Source of the DNA: Planctomycetota bacterium
GTDB taxonomy: Bacteria; Planctomycetota; Planctomycetia; Pirellulales; Lacipirellulaceae
Direction of reading: 5' to 3'
NCBI GenBank assembly: GCA_029781135.1
Contig: JAKOXH010000001.1
Coordinates: 1-64,000, forward strand
Length of the DNA stretch: 64,000 nt
Shown: one piece after another, positions 44,017 to 52,379 of the stretch
Numbering within the stretch: the first letter of the stretch is position 1
Layout: every line of letters begins with the position of its first letter
The notes under the pieces: generated by a model
What the model saw: the letters and a program-made list of their open reading frames with translations, nothing else
What the model was told of the DNA's origin: nothing
The model's database searches: none
Made by a program: the position numbers and the translations under genes

Positions 44017-44574
44017 GTGTCAACAAACGCTGTTCTATGTCTAATTGTTGTGACTATGTTCGGGAGCGGTTGTCAGCGAGCCGCTTCAACCGCTCCCCCT
44101 GCCAACCCATCGTCATCTCAACTCATTAGTGCTGCGAACGTGAACGTCGAATGGGGCAAAGAAGCGAACGGGTTGCGCAGTCGCATTTGGGCCGACAAAT
44201 TACGCTTCGACAAAACGGAACCCATCCTCATTCACTACGCAATTCAAAACGCCTCCGCCAAGCCAGCGACCGTGTGGCACAGCGGCTTCTGGCCGAATCA
44301 CCGCATCGATGTGACTGGCCCCGATGGCCAACCAGCCAAGTTCGCCGATGGAGGAGAAGCTCGCTGGACGGCCTTCACGCCCGGTGGCATGCGCGAGAAG
44401 AACGCGCCGTTCACGTTGCAGCCTGGCACCATCGATGATGCGTACGTGGCGTACAACCTGCGAGATATCTTTGCGCTCGCGGCCCGGGGCGAGTACCGAG
44501 TGCGGTACGTCTATCAGGAAGCGAAGGAAGACGCGCCGCTGATGAGTAATGAGTTAGTAATTACGATTGAGTAG
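44017..44574 (+). CDS. Lipoprotein, 185 aa
   Basis: The start is assigned to GTG 44017, giving MSTNAVLCLIVVTMFGSGC, a lipoprotein signal with Cys19. The longer frame upstream overlaps the PEP-CTERM gene and is rejected. The mature domain (WADKLRFDKTEPILIHYAIQNASAKPATVWHSGF) looks like an Ig-like beta sandwich, similar in style to intracellular proteinase inhibitor-type or BsuPI domains. It is encoded 28 bases after the PEP-CTERM gene and is probably cotranscribed. Confidence 0.68.
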   Translation: MSTNAVLCLIVVTMFGSGCQRAASTAPPANPSSSQLISAANVNVEWGKEANGLRSRIWADKLRFDKTEPILIHYAIQNASAKPATVWHSGFWPNHRIDVTGPDGQPAKFADGGEARWTAFTPGGMREKNAPFTLQPGTIDDAYVAYNLRDIFALAARGEYRVRYVYQEAKEDAPLMSNELVITIE

Positions 44575-44825
44575 GCGGCTCGGGCGTGTGCTGTGGTTGT
44601 TCTTGCGTGGCCTATGAGGCAGCTTGAGGCCGTAATTGAAATCGCCGCGCGGGGATGAGACAGATGGCGCCCTGCGGAGCGACTTTGTCGCCGCGTCGAA
44701 GTTAGGTTTGCCCGCCGCCAGGCGTGATGAGCATGACGTGGGCTCCAGCCGCAAGGCGTTTCGCAAGAGCACTGCGGGACAAGCCAGCAGTGGCACCCGG
44801 CGAACTGGGGCTAAGAAAGACGTGG

Positions 44826-45590
44826 CTATTCTTCGCTGTTGGCTACATCAAACGAGAACGGCTGGGAAATTAGCAAATACGGTGAAGGGGCGAGGAGTGG
44901 CGGGTTTATTGGCTCGTATTGTTTGCCATGTACGCCAAGCCGTTGAATCGCGGGGAGCTGGTCCATCTTCACGTCGTATGTGCCGGGAGGGAGCTTGCCC
45001 AGCGGAACTAGCGCCACTTGCATATTCATAATGCGCTCCGGGTACTGGGCGAAACGGTACTTGATGTCGATCGTGTGCTCGCGATGCTCCACGGCGCGTA
45101 CCTGAAAATCGACTGCGGAGAAATACAAAAATAGGACGAGCGTGACGTCGGATTGCGTTGGGAGCGAGCGAGGCAACTCCTTGCCGCCAACCAAGATTGC
45201 GTGGACGTTCCGCAGTGCGACGGCATCCGAACCCGCGACCGCGAAGCCCTGCTTGGCCAACTTTTCTTTGCTTCTCAAGTCATGACTGATGTCGATCAGC
45301 GCACTGACGATTTCGTCGACGCGGCCATTTCCCACGGTCGGGTCTTTCTCCAATTCACGGAGATTGCGGGTTCCCTCCATATCCATCGCCCAAATTCGAT
45401 CCAGCGGAATCGAGATCGCTTGGGGATCACGCGGTCGCGGTTGAACTTGATGCGAGTCGGTGGATTCCGTTGCGGCGCTTTCCGGCGAGATTCTTGGCCC
45501 TTGGCCTGCTTTCTCTGCCTGGCCGCAACCCACCGACAAACACAGCGTCACCGCCATGCCATAGCAAAATAACTCTACTCTCATGCGCAT
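44826..45590 (-). CDS. Lipoprotein, paralogue of its upstream neighbour
   Basis: A 254-residue protein with a lipobox, LSVGC (Cys near residue 22). After a polar linker, residues about 62-215 match the protein encoded at 45613-46284 along their length. Shared blocks include IPLDRIWAMDMEGTRN, VDEIVSALIDISHDLR, KYRFAQYPERI and VALVPLGKLPPGTYDV. The last block resembles a beta-sandwich strand pair. GGGAGG precedes ATG 45590. The pair looks like a tandem duplication. No known family recognised. Confidence 0.65.
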   Translation of the reverse strand: MRMRVELFCYGMAVTLCLSVGCGQAEKAGQGPRISPESAATESTDSHQVQPRPRDPQAISIPLDRIWAMDMEGTRNLRELEKDPTVGNGRVDEIVSALIDISHDLRSKEKLAKQGFAVAGSDAVALRNVHAILVGGKELPRSLPTQSDVTLVLFLYFSAVDFQVRAVEHREHTIDIKYRFAQYPERIMNMQVALVPLGKLPPGTYDVKMDQLPAIQRLGVHGKQYEPINPPLLAPSPYLLISQPFSFDVANSEE

Positions 45591-45612
45591 TGTAAATACC
45601 CTCCCGCTTCGC

Positions 45613-46284
45613 TCAGCTTGATGATGCGTCCACTTCGAATGTGAACGGCTGGGAAATAATTTGCCCCGCTTCCTGGACGTACCGCGGCGGTACGATTTCC
45701 TGGTAATCTGTTTTGCTCTTTCCGCCGACGGACGGCAGTTGAGTTAATTTGACTTCGTATTTGCCAGAGGCAAGCTTCCCCAACGGGATGAGGGCGAATT
45801 GCGTCGAAAGGATTTTTTCAACGTAGTTGACGAAACGGTACTTCAATTCGATCGTTTTGCCGCGAACTTCGACGGCTCGCAACTGAACGTCGATGCCTGC
45901 CGAGTACATGAAGAATACGAGCGCAACGTCAGTACCTTCTGCGATGCTGCGGGCTGGTTTTTCTCGGTCGACCAAAACCGCGTGTGCGCGTTGTAATGCT
46001 TTCACGCTGTCGCCAGCGACCACGAATCCTGGATTGGCTGGCTTTTGCTTGAGCCGCAGGTCGTGACCTGTATCGATCAGCGCGCGAACGATTTCGTCAA
46101 CGTAACGTTCGCCTAGGGTGCCGTTTTTCTCCAATTCATGAATATTACGGGTTCCCTCCATGTCTACCGCCCAGATACGATTCAGCGGAATTGTGCGGAC
46201 GGGCTCACTTTGGGTTTCGGCGAAGTTGTTACCCGCTGCAAACGATCCAACAACGCACACGGCAATCACGGTACGCAATCGCAT
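45613..46284 (-). CDS. Exported protein, paralogue of its downstream neighbour
   Basis: A 223-residue protein with a signal peptide (1-22, ending AAGNNFA) but no lipobox, unlike its paralogue. Conserved blocks are IPLNRIWAVDMEGTRN, VDEIVRALIDTGHDLR, KYRFVNYVEKI and ALIPLGKLASGKYEV. A GGAGG site precedes ATG 46284. It lies 22 bases upstream of the paralogue and is cotranscribed with it. The gap of 743 bases upstream is repeat-rich. Function unknown. Confidence 0.65.
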   Translation of the reverse strand: MRLRTVIAVCVVGSFAAGNNFAETQSEPVRTIPLNRIWAVDMEGTRNIHELEKNGTLGERYVDEIVRALIDTGHDLRLKQKPANPGFVVAGDSVKALQRAHAVLVDREKPARSIAEGTDVALVFFMYSAGIDVQLRAVEVRGKTIELKYRFVNYVEKILSTQFALIPLGKLASGKYEVKLTQLPSVGGKSKTDYQEIVPPRYVQEAGQIISQPFTFEVDASSS

Positions 46285-46383
46285 GGTGTCCTCCGATGCG
46301 CTCGACCCTAATACATTCGCTGTTGGTTGGCAAACATATTCCGTTGTTTCTTACACCTCTCGCGGTCAGAACTGAAACGTTTT

Positions 46384-46456
46384 CGTTTAACCCGGAGCCA
46401 ACGGCGACGGAAGCACTTTGCGTACAACGCCGTCGCCGTTGGCTCCGGGTTAAACA
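46384..46456. repeat. Palindrome of the GTTTAACC...GCCGTTGGCTCC family, copy 2
   Basis: The arms CGTTTAACCCGGAGCCAACG and their complement are nearly perfect, enclosing GCGACGG / CCGTCGC. Copy 1 is at 24234-24300. Confidence 0.9.
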
Positions 46457-46500
46457 ATTCAGTCGCACCCGTGTACGGTATAACATGCGACACATCCACA

Positions 46501-46795
46501 CTAAGGAATGACTCAAGAATAACTTCCGCACTTCTTACGCCGCAGGCGTTTCACTCCACAGCCCAGCGTCGCTCCGAGTCTTCGAGGAGCGCACGCTGGG
46601 TGACCGGTTGTGAATGAACCCGGTTACGCCGAAGGCGTTATACATCCGTCACGGTGTGTGTAACGCTTTCAGCGTAAACGAACTCGCGTGGCGGCGTTAC
46701 CCAGCGTGCGCCGCTGCGCGTCGACGCTGGGCTGTGGTGTGAAACGCCTACGGCGTAGAACCGATCCCGAAGTTATTTTTGAGTTGTTCCTAACA
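46501..46795. mobile_element. About 290-bp MITE-like inverted element without transposase
   Basis: The ends GGAATGACTCAAGAATAACTTC and the complementary AAGTTATTTTTGAGTTGTTCC are inverted over about 27 bases. Inside are further nested arms (CACAGCCCAGCGTCG / CGACGCTGGGCTGTG and GCGCACGCTGGGT / ACCCAGCGTGCGCC). No open frame is present. A degraded right half recurs at about 16885-16975, which suggests past mobility. The rest of 46285-47027 shows no gene. Confidence 0.7.
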
Positions 46796-47027
46796 CTAGC
46801 AGCGTGTTGAAAACGGCCCTTGCGAGCGATTTGGTATCACGGTGTTGTTTGGGAAGATAACTTCATGCTTTCCACCCCAGACGAATATCGCGCACAGTAT
46901 GCCGACCAGGAAGCCAAGGCAGACTCGCCGCGGACGCCGGGGCCAGTGGTCGCGGCGTTTTGCTTTCGCGGGTAAGCTATACTTGAAGGAATGTGCCTAC
47001 GAGCAAATTTGGTCCCTGGACGCCACG

Positions 47028-48659
47028 ATGGCAGCTTCAAATCTCAATTCTTCTTCCGCGACACCTGGCGCGCGCATTGCCGCGATTGACGTCGGGTCGA
47101 ACAGCATTCGGCTCGTCGTGGCCGAGGTATTGCCGTCGGGCGGGTACCGAGTGCTGGATGAAGAACGGGAGAACACGCGGTTGGCGGCGGCGCTCGCCAA
47201 GACTGGGCAGCTCGATCCGAAGGCGGCTGACGCGACGGTGACCGTGCTCCGCAATTTTCTTTCCATCGCCAACGGTTACGGCGTGAGTCAGTTGCGCGCG
47301 ATTGGCACGAGCGCGCTGCGCGATGCCGAGGACGGCCCCGAGTTTTGCGACCGCGTGCGGAAGGACCTCAAGCTCTCGATCGAGGTGATTTCGGCGAATG
47401 AGGAAGCGCGGCTAGCATTCCTAAGTGTGGCCCGGGCGTTCGATATTTCGGGCCGCAAGGTGGCGGTGGCCGACATCGGCGGCGGCAGTACGGAAATTGT
47501 GTTGGCGTCGAGCGGGCTGGTTGACCAGGTGTACGAAACGCGGCTCGGAGCCGTGCGCGTGTCCGAGCGCTGCGGCACCACGGGCAAGGTGAGCGATAAG
47601 CGTGTCGTCGAGCTGCGCGATTTTCTCGATCGCGAGCTCAAAAAGGAAATTGGCCGACCGCCGTTCGTGCCCGATATGTTGTTCGGCACCGGCGGCACGT
47701 TCACGGCGCTGGCGTCGATCATCATGGCCCAACAAGGAATCGCCGGCCAACCGATGTGGGGCTTTCGCGTGACGCGGCCGCAAATACGTCACCTGGTGGC
47801 CGACCTGGCGAACATGTCGCTCGTGCAGCGGTGCAAAGTGCCCGGACTCACGCCGCAACGGGCCGATATCATTGTGGCCGGGCTGGCGATTATCGAACGC
47901 ATCATGCGGCAGTTGCAGGTGAATGTGGTGCAGGTCCACACGCGTGGGGTGCGAGATGGCCTCTTGCTCACGATGGTCCAGCAATCGCCCACGCCGCCGG
48001 CGGTGCCGGCCGAGGAGCGTCGGGCGGCCGTCGAGGAATTTGCCAAGAACTGTGGTGAGGATTTGCCGCATGCACGCCATGTTGCCCGCATCGCCGGCGA
48101 ATTGTGGCAGCAGTTGGCTGGGCCGCTCAACTTGAAGGCGGATGATCGCGAGCTCATCGAATCGGCTGCACTCGTGGCGAACGTTGGTTACCTAATCAAC
48201 TTCGAGGGGCACCACAAGCACAGCTACCACCTCATCGTGAATAGTGAACTGCCAGGCTTCGAGCGGCGACAATTGCAGGTCTTGGCGAATGTCGCCCGCT
48301 ACCACCGCGGGGCCGATCCTAAAAAGAAGCACGAGAACTTTTCCGATTTATCGCTTGAAGATCAGCAGCGCGTGCGGGCCTTGGCGGCGATATTGCGACT
48401 GGCGCTCGCGCTCGATCGCACGCATCAGCAGAACGTGGGCGATGTGCGGGCTCGCGTGACCGAGGATGCGGTGCGGATCGTCATTCAATCCCAAGGCGAT
48501 ACGCAAGTCGACGTGTGGGCGGCCGAACGCAAGGTCGAACTATTCGAAAAAGTATTCGGCCGGCAGGTGCGATTCATCGCGCGAAACGCCAATAGCCCCA
48601 AGCGCCGCCGGCGCAGTTCCCACGCCACCAAGCGCGCAACGCCGAAGCGGCAGCAGTAA
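47028..48659 (+). CDS. ppx: Ppx/GppA exopolyphosphatase-type phosphatase
   Basis: A 543-residue protein. The N-terminal actin-like Ppx/GppA domain shows AAIDVGSNSIRLVVAE and ADIGGGSTEIV, the phosphate-binding loops, plus FGTGGTFTALA. The C-terminal 220 residues form an HD-like all-helical domain ([15 protein letters not shown] ... FEGHHKHSYHLI). This is the domain order of exopolyphosphatases, and of GppA enzymes that hydrolyse pppGpp, which cannot be told apart here. ATG 47028 starts a polar leader; the longer frame upstream is low quality. A basic tail (RRRRSSHATKRATPKRQQ) ends the protein. Confidence 0.88.
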   Translation: MAASNLNSSSATPGARIAAIDVGSNSIRLVVAEVLPSGGYRVLDEERENTRLAAALAKTGQLDPKAADATVTVLRNFLSIANGYGVSQLRAIGTSALRDAEDGPEFCDRVRKDLKLSIEVISANEEARLAFLSVARAFDISGRKVAVADIGGGSTEIVLASSGLVDQVYETRLGAVRVSERCGTTGKVSDKRVVELRDFLDRELKKEIGRPPFVPDMLFGTGGTFTALASIIMAQQGIAGQPMWGFRVTRPQIRHLVADLANMSLVQRCKVPGLTPQRADIIVAGLAIIERIMRQLQVNVVQVHTRGVRDGLLLTMVQQSPTPPAVPAEERRAAVEEFAKNCGEDLPHARHVARIAGELWQQLAGPLNLKADDRELIESAALVANVGYLINFEGHHKHSYHLIVNSELPGFERRQLQVLANVARYHRGADPKKKHENFSDLSLEDQQRVRALAAILRLALALDRTHQQNVGDVRARVTEDAVRIVIQSQGDTQVDVWAAERKVELFEKVFGRQVRFIARNANSPKRRRRSSHATKRATPKRQQ

Positions 48660-48694
48660 CTTTGTTCGCAGGTAGTTTGTGACAGTTGATTTCG

Positions 48695-48794
48695 TGGGTG
48701 GCATACCCCCGCTCGCGCCAGCATGCTCACGCGAAACCGGCACGCTTTGGCGCGAGCGTGGGCATGTCTCTGTTTCGCGAGAGCATGGCACCCC
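48695..48794. repeat. 100-base palindromic repeat on the downstream side of the GH127 gene
   Basis: Arms of the GGTGGCATRCCC...GGCATGGCACCC kind enclose TCACGCGAAAC and CGAGCGTGGGCATG blocks. It is the inverted counterpart of the copy at 50870-50969, at the other end of the glycosidase gene. Confidence 0.85.
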
Positions 48795-48823
48795 TAGATT
48801 CGAACATCATGGATCACTCGTGT

Positions 48824-50818
48824 CTAATCCCGCTTTAGCCACAGGATCATTTCACCGGGGCCGCGGTTCGCCCAGGCGTAGTAGGGGATCGCAGTGAATG
48901 GCACGTGACCACCGGTTTCAGTCTTATTGTCCGGCTGTTGTGCATCACGATGGGTGGTGCCTTCGATCACTTGAACGCCGCCGAGCAAATTCGGCTGGAA
49001 GTTAGTTTTCAATTCCGCGGCGTCGGCCAGCGCCAAATCGAGCACTTTGCCGCCCTGCACTTCCGGCCATTCGATGCAATAGACCACGGGGCCACGCATG
49101 ATGGCGACGCGACCACGGTCGGCCTCCACCTTGTCATTGGCAACGACGCGGCGAATCGGCATGGGCAGATTCAGCGTCAGCACATCGCCCGCTTTCCATT
49201 CGCGATCGACCGTTGCGTAGCCGTGCTCGACGTTTGTGGCGATGGGCTTGCCATTGACTTCAATAGCGAATTGCTCATCGGCTTTGTCGGCGAATCGATA
49301 CAGATCGCTGGCGAACGCCTCGCCGCGTGCCCAGCCGGGGATGCGGAGCTTCACTGCAATTTTCTGCCCAGCCGTTTGCGGCTTCAGTTTGATTTCGATG
49401 CGGCCGTCCCACGGGTACCGCGTGGTTTGCTCAATCGTTGCTTTGCCGTCGGCCAGCGCGACATCGGCCGTGCCGGCGGCGTAAAGGTTGACATACAATG
49501 CGTTCTCGTGCGTGGCGTACGCATAACCGGGCACCGAGGGGATGAACCGGCAGATGTTCGTCGGACAGCAAGCACAATCGAACCATTTGCTGCGCGAGTA
49601 TTTGCCCTTCGAGGCCAGCGGATTGGGATAGAAGAAGGTCTTGCCATCGAGCGCGACGCCGGACGCGACGCCATTGAATAGCGAGCGTTCGAGCATGTCG
49701 ATGAACTTCCCGTCGCCGTGCAGCAGGAACATGCGGTAGTTCCAGAAGCAAGTGGCGAGGTTGGCACACGTTTCGGCATACGCGGTGTCGTTGGGCAACT
49801 CGTAATCCTTGCCGAACGCTTCGCCCGAGGAGGTCGAGCCAATCGCCCCGGTGACATACGTCTTTCGCTCGAAGACGCTCGCCCATAGGCGGTCGACGGT
49901 GGATTTTAGCGTGGCGTCCTCCGTGAGCGTGGCGACATCGGTGGCGGCAGCGTACAGGTACATCGCCCGCACGGCGTGGCCAACCGCTTCCTGCTGATCG
50001 ACAAGCGGTCGATGGTCCAGCAGGTTCTCACCCCACAGGTTGGGTCGATCGTCGCTCGGCCGACCACGGACGTTCAAAAAGAATTTGGCCAGGTTGAGGT
50101 AGCGCTCGTCGCCGGTGGCGCGGTACAGCTTCACCAAGGCCAGTTCGACCTCGGGGTGTCCGGGCGGCACTTCCATTTTGCCGGGGCCGAACGTGGCGAC
50201 CAACAGGTCGGCACTTTTCTTGGCGATGTTCAAGAAGTGCGGGTCGCCAGTCCCTTCCCAATCGGCGACGGCCGCTTCGTACAGATGGCCCAGGTTGTAC
50301 AGCTCGTGGCTCTCCTGCTCGGATAGCCATTTCTTGTTGTTGCGCGGAATGCAGCAGCGGATTGGATTCGGCTTGGCGATGCGGTCGCGCGACGTCCATT
50401 CGGTGTAGAGATAGCCATCCGGCTCCTGCGCCTTGCCGACCCACTCGATGAGTTGCTTCATGTAGGCCGCGAGTTTGGGGTCGGGATGCGTCATCAATGA
50501 GTAGGCCGCGCCTTCCATGACCTTGTAAACATCGCTGTCGTTGAACCCGGCCATGCCGGTCCACTTGGCTTGCGAGAGGTTGGCCGCGACCTTGAAGTTT
50601 TCGATGCGGCCCGTCTCTTCGCACAGTTGGAACGAAGCGGGAATCGTGGCGGTGCGATTCACTTCGAGCCGCGGCGCCCAGAAAACATCATTCAAATGCA
50701 CGACGTGCGCCGGCACGGGGCGGATGGGGTAATCATGCGGCGGCTCAGCGGCGGATAGGAAATTGCTGAATGGTGATAGTGCGGTTGCGGCAGCGAATAG
50801 GACGGGTAGCTTATACAT
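48824..50818 (-). CDS. Exported glycoside hydrolase family 127
   Basis: A 664-residue exported enzyme of GH127 (DUF1680), a family with beta-L-arabinofuranosidase activity. The signal peptide (1-24) ends LSAAEP. The catalytic domain shows YNLGHLYEAAVA, the Cys motif ETCANLATCFWNYRM and FDCACCPTNICR (about 411-420), matching the zinc-bound Cys cluster around the nucleophilic cysteine. The C-terminal beta-sandwich follows. ATG 50818 is chosen because earlier codons translate a palindrome. Substrate is probably arabinose- or other uronic/furanose-containing glycan, by family inference. The gene is bracketed by inverted palindromes. Confidence 0.9.
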   Translation of the reverse strand: MYKLPVLFAAATALSPFSNFLSAAEPPHDYPIRPVPAHVVHLNDVFWAPRLEVNRTATIPASFQLCEETGRIENFKVAANLSQAKWTGMAGFNDSDVYKVMEGAAYSLMTHPDPKLAAYMKQLIEWVGKAQEPDGYLYTEWTSRDRIAKPNPIRCCIPRNNKKWLSEQESHELYNLGHLYEAAVADWEGTGDPHFLNIAKKSADLLVATFGPGKMEVPPGHPEVELALVKLYRATGDERYLNLAKFFLNVRGRPSDDRPNLWGENLLDHRPLVDQQEAVGHAVRAMYLYAAATDVATLTEDATLKSTVDRLWASVFERKTYVTGAIGSTSSGEAFGKDYELPNDTAYAETCANLATCFWNYRMFLLHGDGKFIDMLERSLFNGVASGVALDGKTFFYPNPLASKGKYSRSKWFDCACCPTNICRFIPSVPGYAYATHENALYVNLYAAGTADVALADGKATIEQTTRYPWDGRIEIKLKPQTAGQKIAVKLRIPGWARGEAFASDLYRFADKADEQFAIEVNGKPIATNVEHGYATVDREWKAGDVLTLNLPMPIRRVVANDKVEADRGRVAIMRGPVVYCIEWPEVQGGKVLDLALADAAELKTNFQPNLLGGVQVIEGTTHRDAQQPDNKTETGGHVPFTAIPYYAWANRGPGEMILWLKRD

Positions 50819-50869
50819 ATAGTGTGCATCTCCATTCGGCAGTCGTAATAGTTTGTGATGTGCGACGTT

Positions 50870-50969
50870 AGGGTGGCATGCTCTCGCGAAACAGGGACAT
50901 GCCCACGCTCGCGTTGGAGCTTGAATGTTTCGCGTGAGCATGCTGGCGCGAGCGAGGGCATGCCACCCA
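50870..50969. repeat. 100-base palindromic repeat on the upstream side of the GH127 gene
   Basis: It aligns over its whole length with the reverse complement of 48695-48794, diverging mainly in a 12-base central stretch. Both copies contain GGCATGYCC and TTTCGCG(A/T)GAGCATG blocks. Confidence 0.85.
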
Positions 50970-51002
50970 TGAGCTCAACCGACACAACTCACGAGGGAGC
51001 AG

Positions 51003-51551
51003 TCAGAAAAACGCGTCCCACGCGAGGATGACGAGCATTATCGCGCCGGCGGCCAGTTTGCCGATAGTACCCCAAATGCGGCCCGCGAAGGCCCCACGCC
51101 CGACGGCCAGGCGATGCTCTTCCGGCTGACCTTTCCAGCCTTCGCCGACGTAAGCCCCGGCGAACGCCCCGGCCGCGCCGCCGACAAGGGCCATCACGAA
51201 CGAGCCAACGACCGGCACCGGTGTGCCAACCATCAGGCCGAGCATGCTGCCGACGATGGCGCCCACCATCGAAAGTGCCACGCCGCGTTTACTTGCACCC
51301 TGTTTGGCCGCACCGGCGGCACTAGCCCCAAACTCAAACACCTCGCCAAGAATGGCGATGCCCGCGAGCACGGCGACGGTCGTCCAAGTGACGCCGCGGC
51401 CAGCATCGACGGGAGTGAGCCAGGCGAACAGTGCGGCCAGGCCGACAATGAACCAGTTGCCGGGCAGCGTCACGAGCGTCGTGAGCCACGCGGCGCAGCT
51501 GGCCAGCAAGAGTAAGGCAGCCCACAGGTAGTATAGCCAGGCGGCATTCAA
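51003..51551 (-). CDS. DUF456 family membrane protein
   Basis: A 182-residue membrane protein of the DUF456 family. Five or six hydrophobic segments are present, with the glycine-rich family centre (GASAAGAAKQGASKRG followed by GAIVGSMLGLMVGTPVPVVGSF and GAFAGAYVGE). The function is unknown. The start ATG 51551 gives MNAAWLYYLW. It is the last of the leftward group that includes the Doc-AbrB pair, but the 48-base gap makes cotranscription uncertain. Confidence 0.83.
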   Translation of the reverse strand: MNAAWLYYLWAALLLLASCAAWLTTLVTLPGNWFIVGLAALFAWLTPVDAGRGVTWTTVAVLAGIAILGEVFEFGASAAGAAKQGASKRGVALSMVGAIVGSMLGLMVGTPVPVVGSFVMALVGGAAGAFAGAYVGEGWKGQPEEHRLAVGRGAFAGRIWGTIGKLAAGAIMLVILAWDAFF

Positions 51552-51599
51552 AGTGGCTCACCTTCCATTGACCTCAAGTGCATAATTCAACCGACTGAA

Positions 51600-52001
51600 T
51601 TATCCGTCCGAACACTGGTACATTTTCGATCTGATCCAGTTGATCAATTCCACTTCGTCTAGCGACCTGTCGGCGACGCCCATCGCTGTTTGGTATTTTT
51701 CTTCCTCGTTTGCATCCAAATCATAGCCATTGAGGATAAGGAACATACATCCGACCACGTAACCGGTACGCTTGTTTCCATCAACGAATGGATGGTTCTT
51801 GATGATGCCACACATATAGGCTGCCGCCAACGCGGCCAAATCGGGCGCAGTTCGACTGTAATGAAACAGGTTTCGCGGTCGTGTCAAAGCAGAAGAGAGT
51901 AACCCCGGATCGCGTACGCCCGCCAAACCGCCATGCGCAGCTAATTGCCGCTGGTGCACAATGGCGACGGCCGCGTCCTTGAGCCAGCGAGGTTCTTGCA
52001 T
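51600..52001 (-). CDS. doc: Doc-type Fic-domain toxin
   Basis: A 133-residue Fic/Doc protein. The motif HPFVDGNKRTG (residues 70-80) is the Fic signature with catalytic His70. Doc toxins use ATP to phosphorylate EF-Tu and stop translation. The length and the GGLAGVRDPGLLSSALTRP segment are typical of Doc. The AbrB/MazE-type antitoxin gene ends 14 bases upstream, forming a type II module. A Phd partner would be more usual for Doc. Confidence 0.9.
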   Translation of the reverse strand: MQEPRWLKDAAVAIVHQRQLAAHGGLAGVRDPGLLSSALTRPRNLFHYSRTAPDLAALAAAYMCGIIKNHPFVDGNKRTGYVVGCMFLILNGYDLDANEEEKYQTAMGVADRSLDEVELINWIRSKMYQCSDG

Positions 52002-52015
52002 GGCAGATGTTCGAC

Positions 52016-52240
52016 TTATTCCGCTAGTCGCTTGAGCACCCCGGCATCCCGCTGCATCACTCGTTCAGCAATCGCAAGTTGCTCCTCAAGTTCCGGATCA
52101 TACGGGCTAAGTTCGACGCCATTGGGTGTTTCGACGACCTGTAGTTTATCGCCAGAGCGGACGCGGAGTTTCTCCAACACTTCCGGAGGAAGCAGAATGG
52201 CGGTTGAAGCACCAATTTCGGTCAGTGTGACAGTAGTCAT
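52016..52240 (-). CDS. AbrB/MazE-type antitoxin
   Basis: A 74-residue protein with a swapped-hairpin AbrB DNA-binding domain (VTLTEIGASTAILLPPEVLEKLRVRSGDKLQVVETPNG). The C-terminal charged helix (EEQLAIAERVMQRDAG) likely contacts the toxin. AGGTACG precedes ATG 52240. It is encoded just before doc, so it probably neutralises Doc and autoregulates the pair. Confidence 0.85.
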   Translation of the reverse strand: MTTVTLTEIGASTAILLPPEVLEKLRVRSGDKLQVVETPNGVELSPYDPELEEQLAIAERVMQRDAGVLKRLAE

Positions 52241-52379
52241 GTGCGTACCTGTTTTCCGTATTATAGCATCTGCCTCAAACTGAGGAAATCAACGACTGCT
52301 GCCGCATTAAGGAGTGACTGCACCAGTTAGAAGTTCGCGAGAATATTGACCGAAGGCTTTTCTGCCGGAACGCAGTTGA

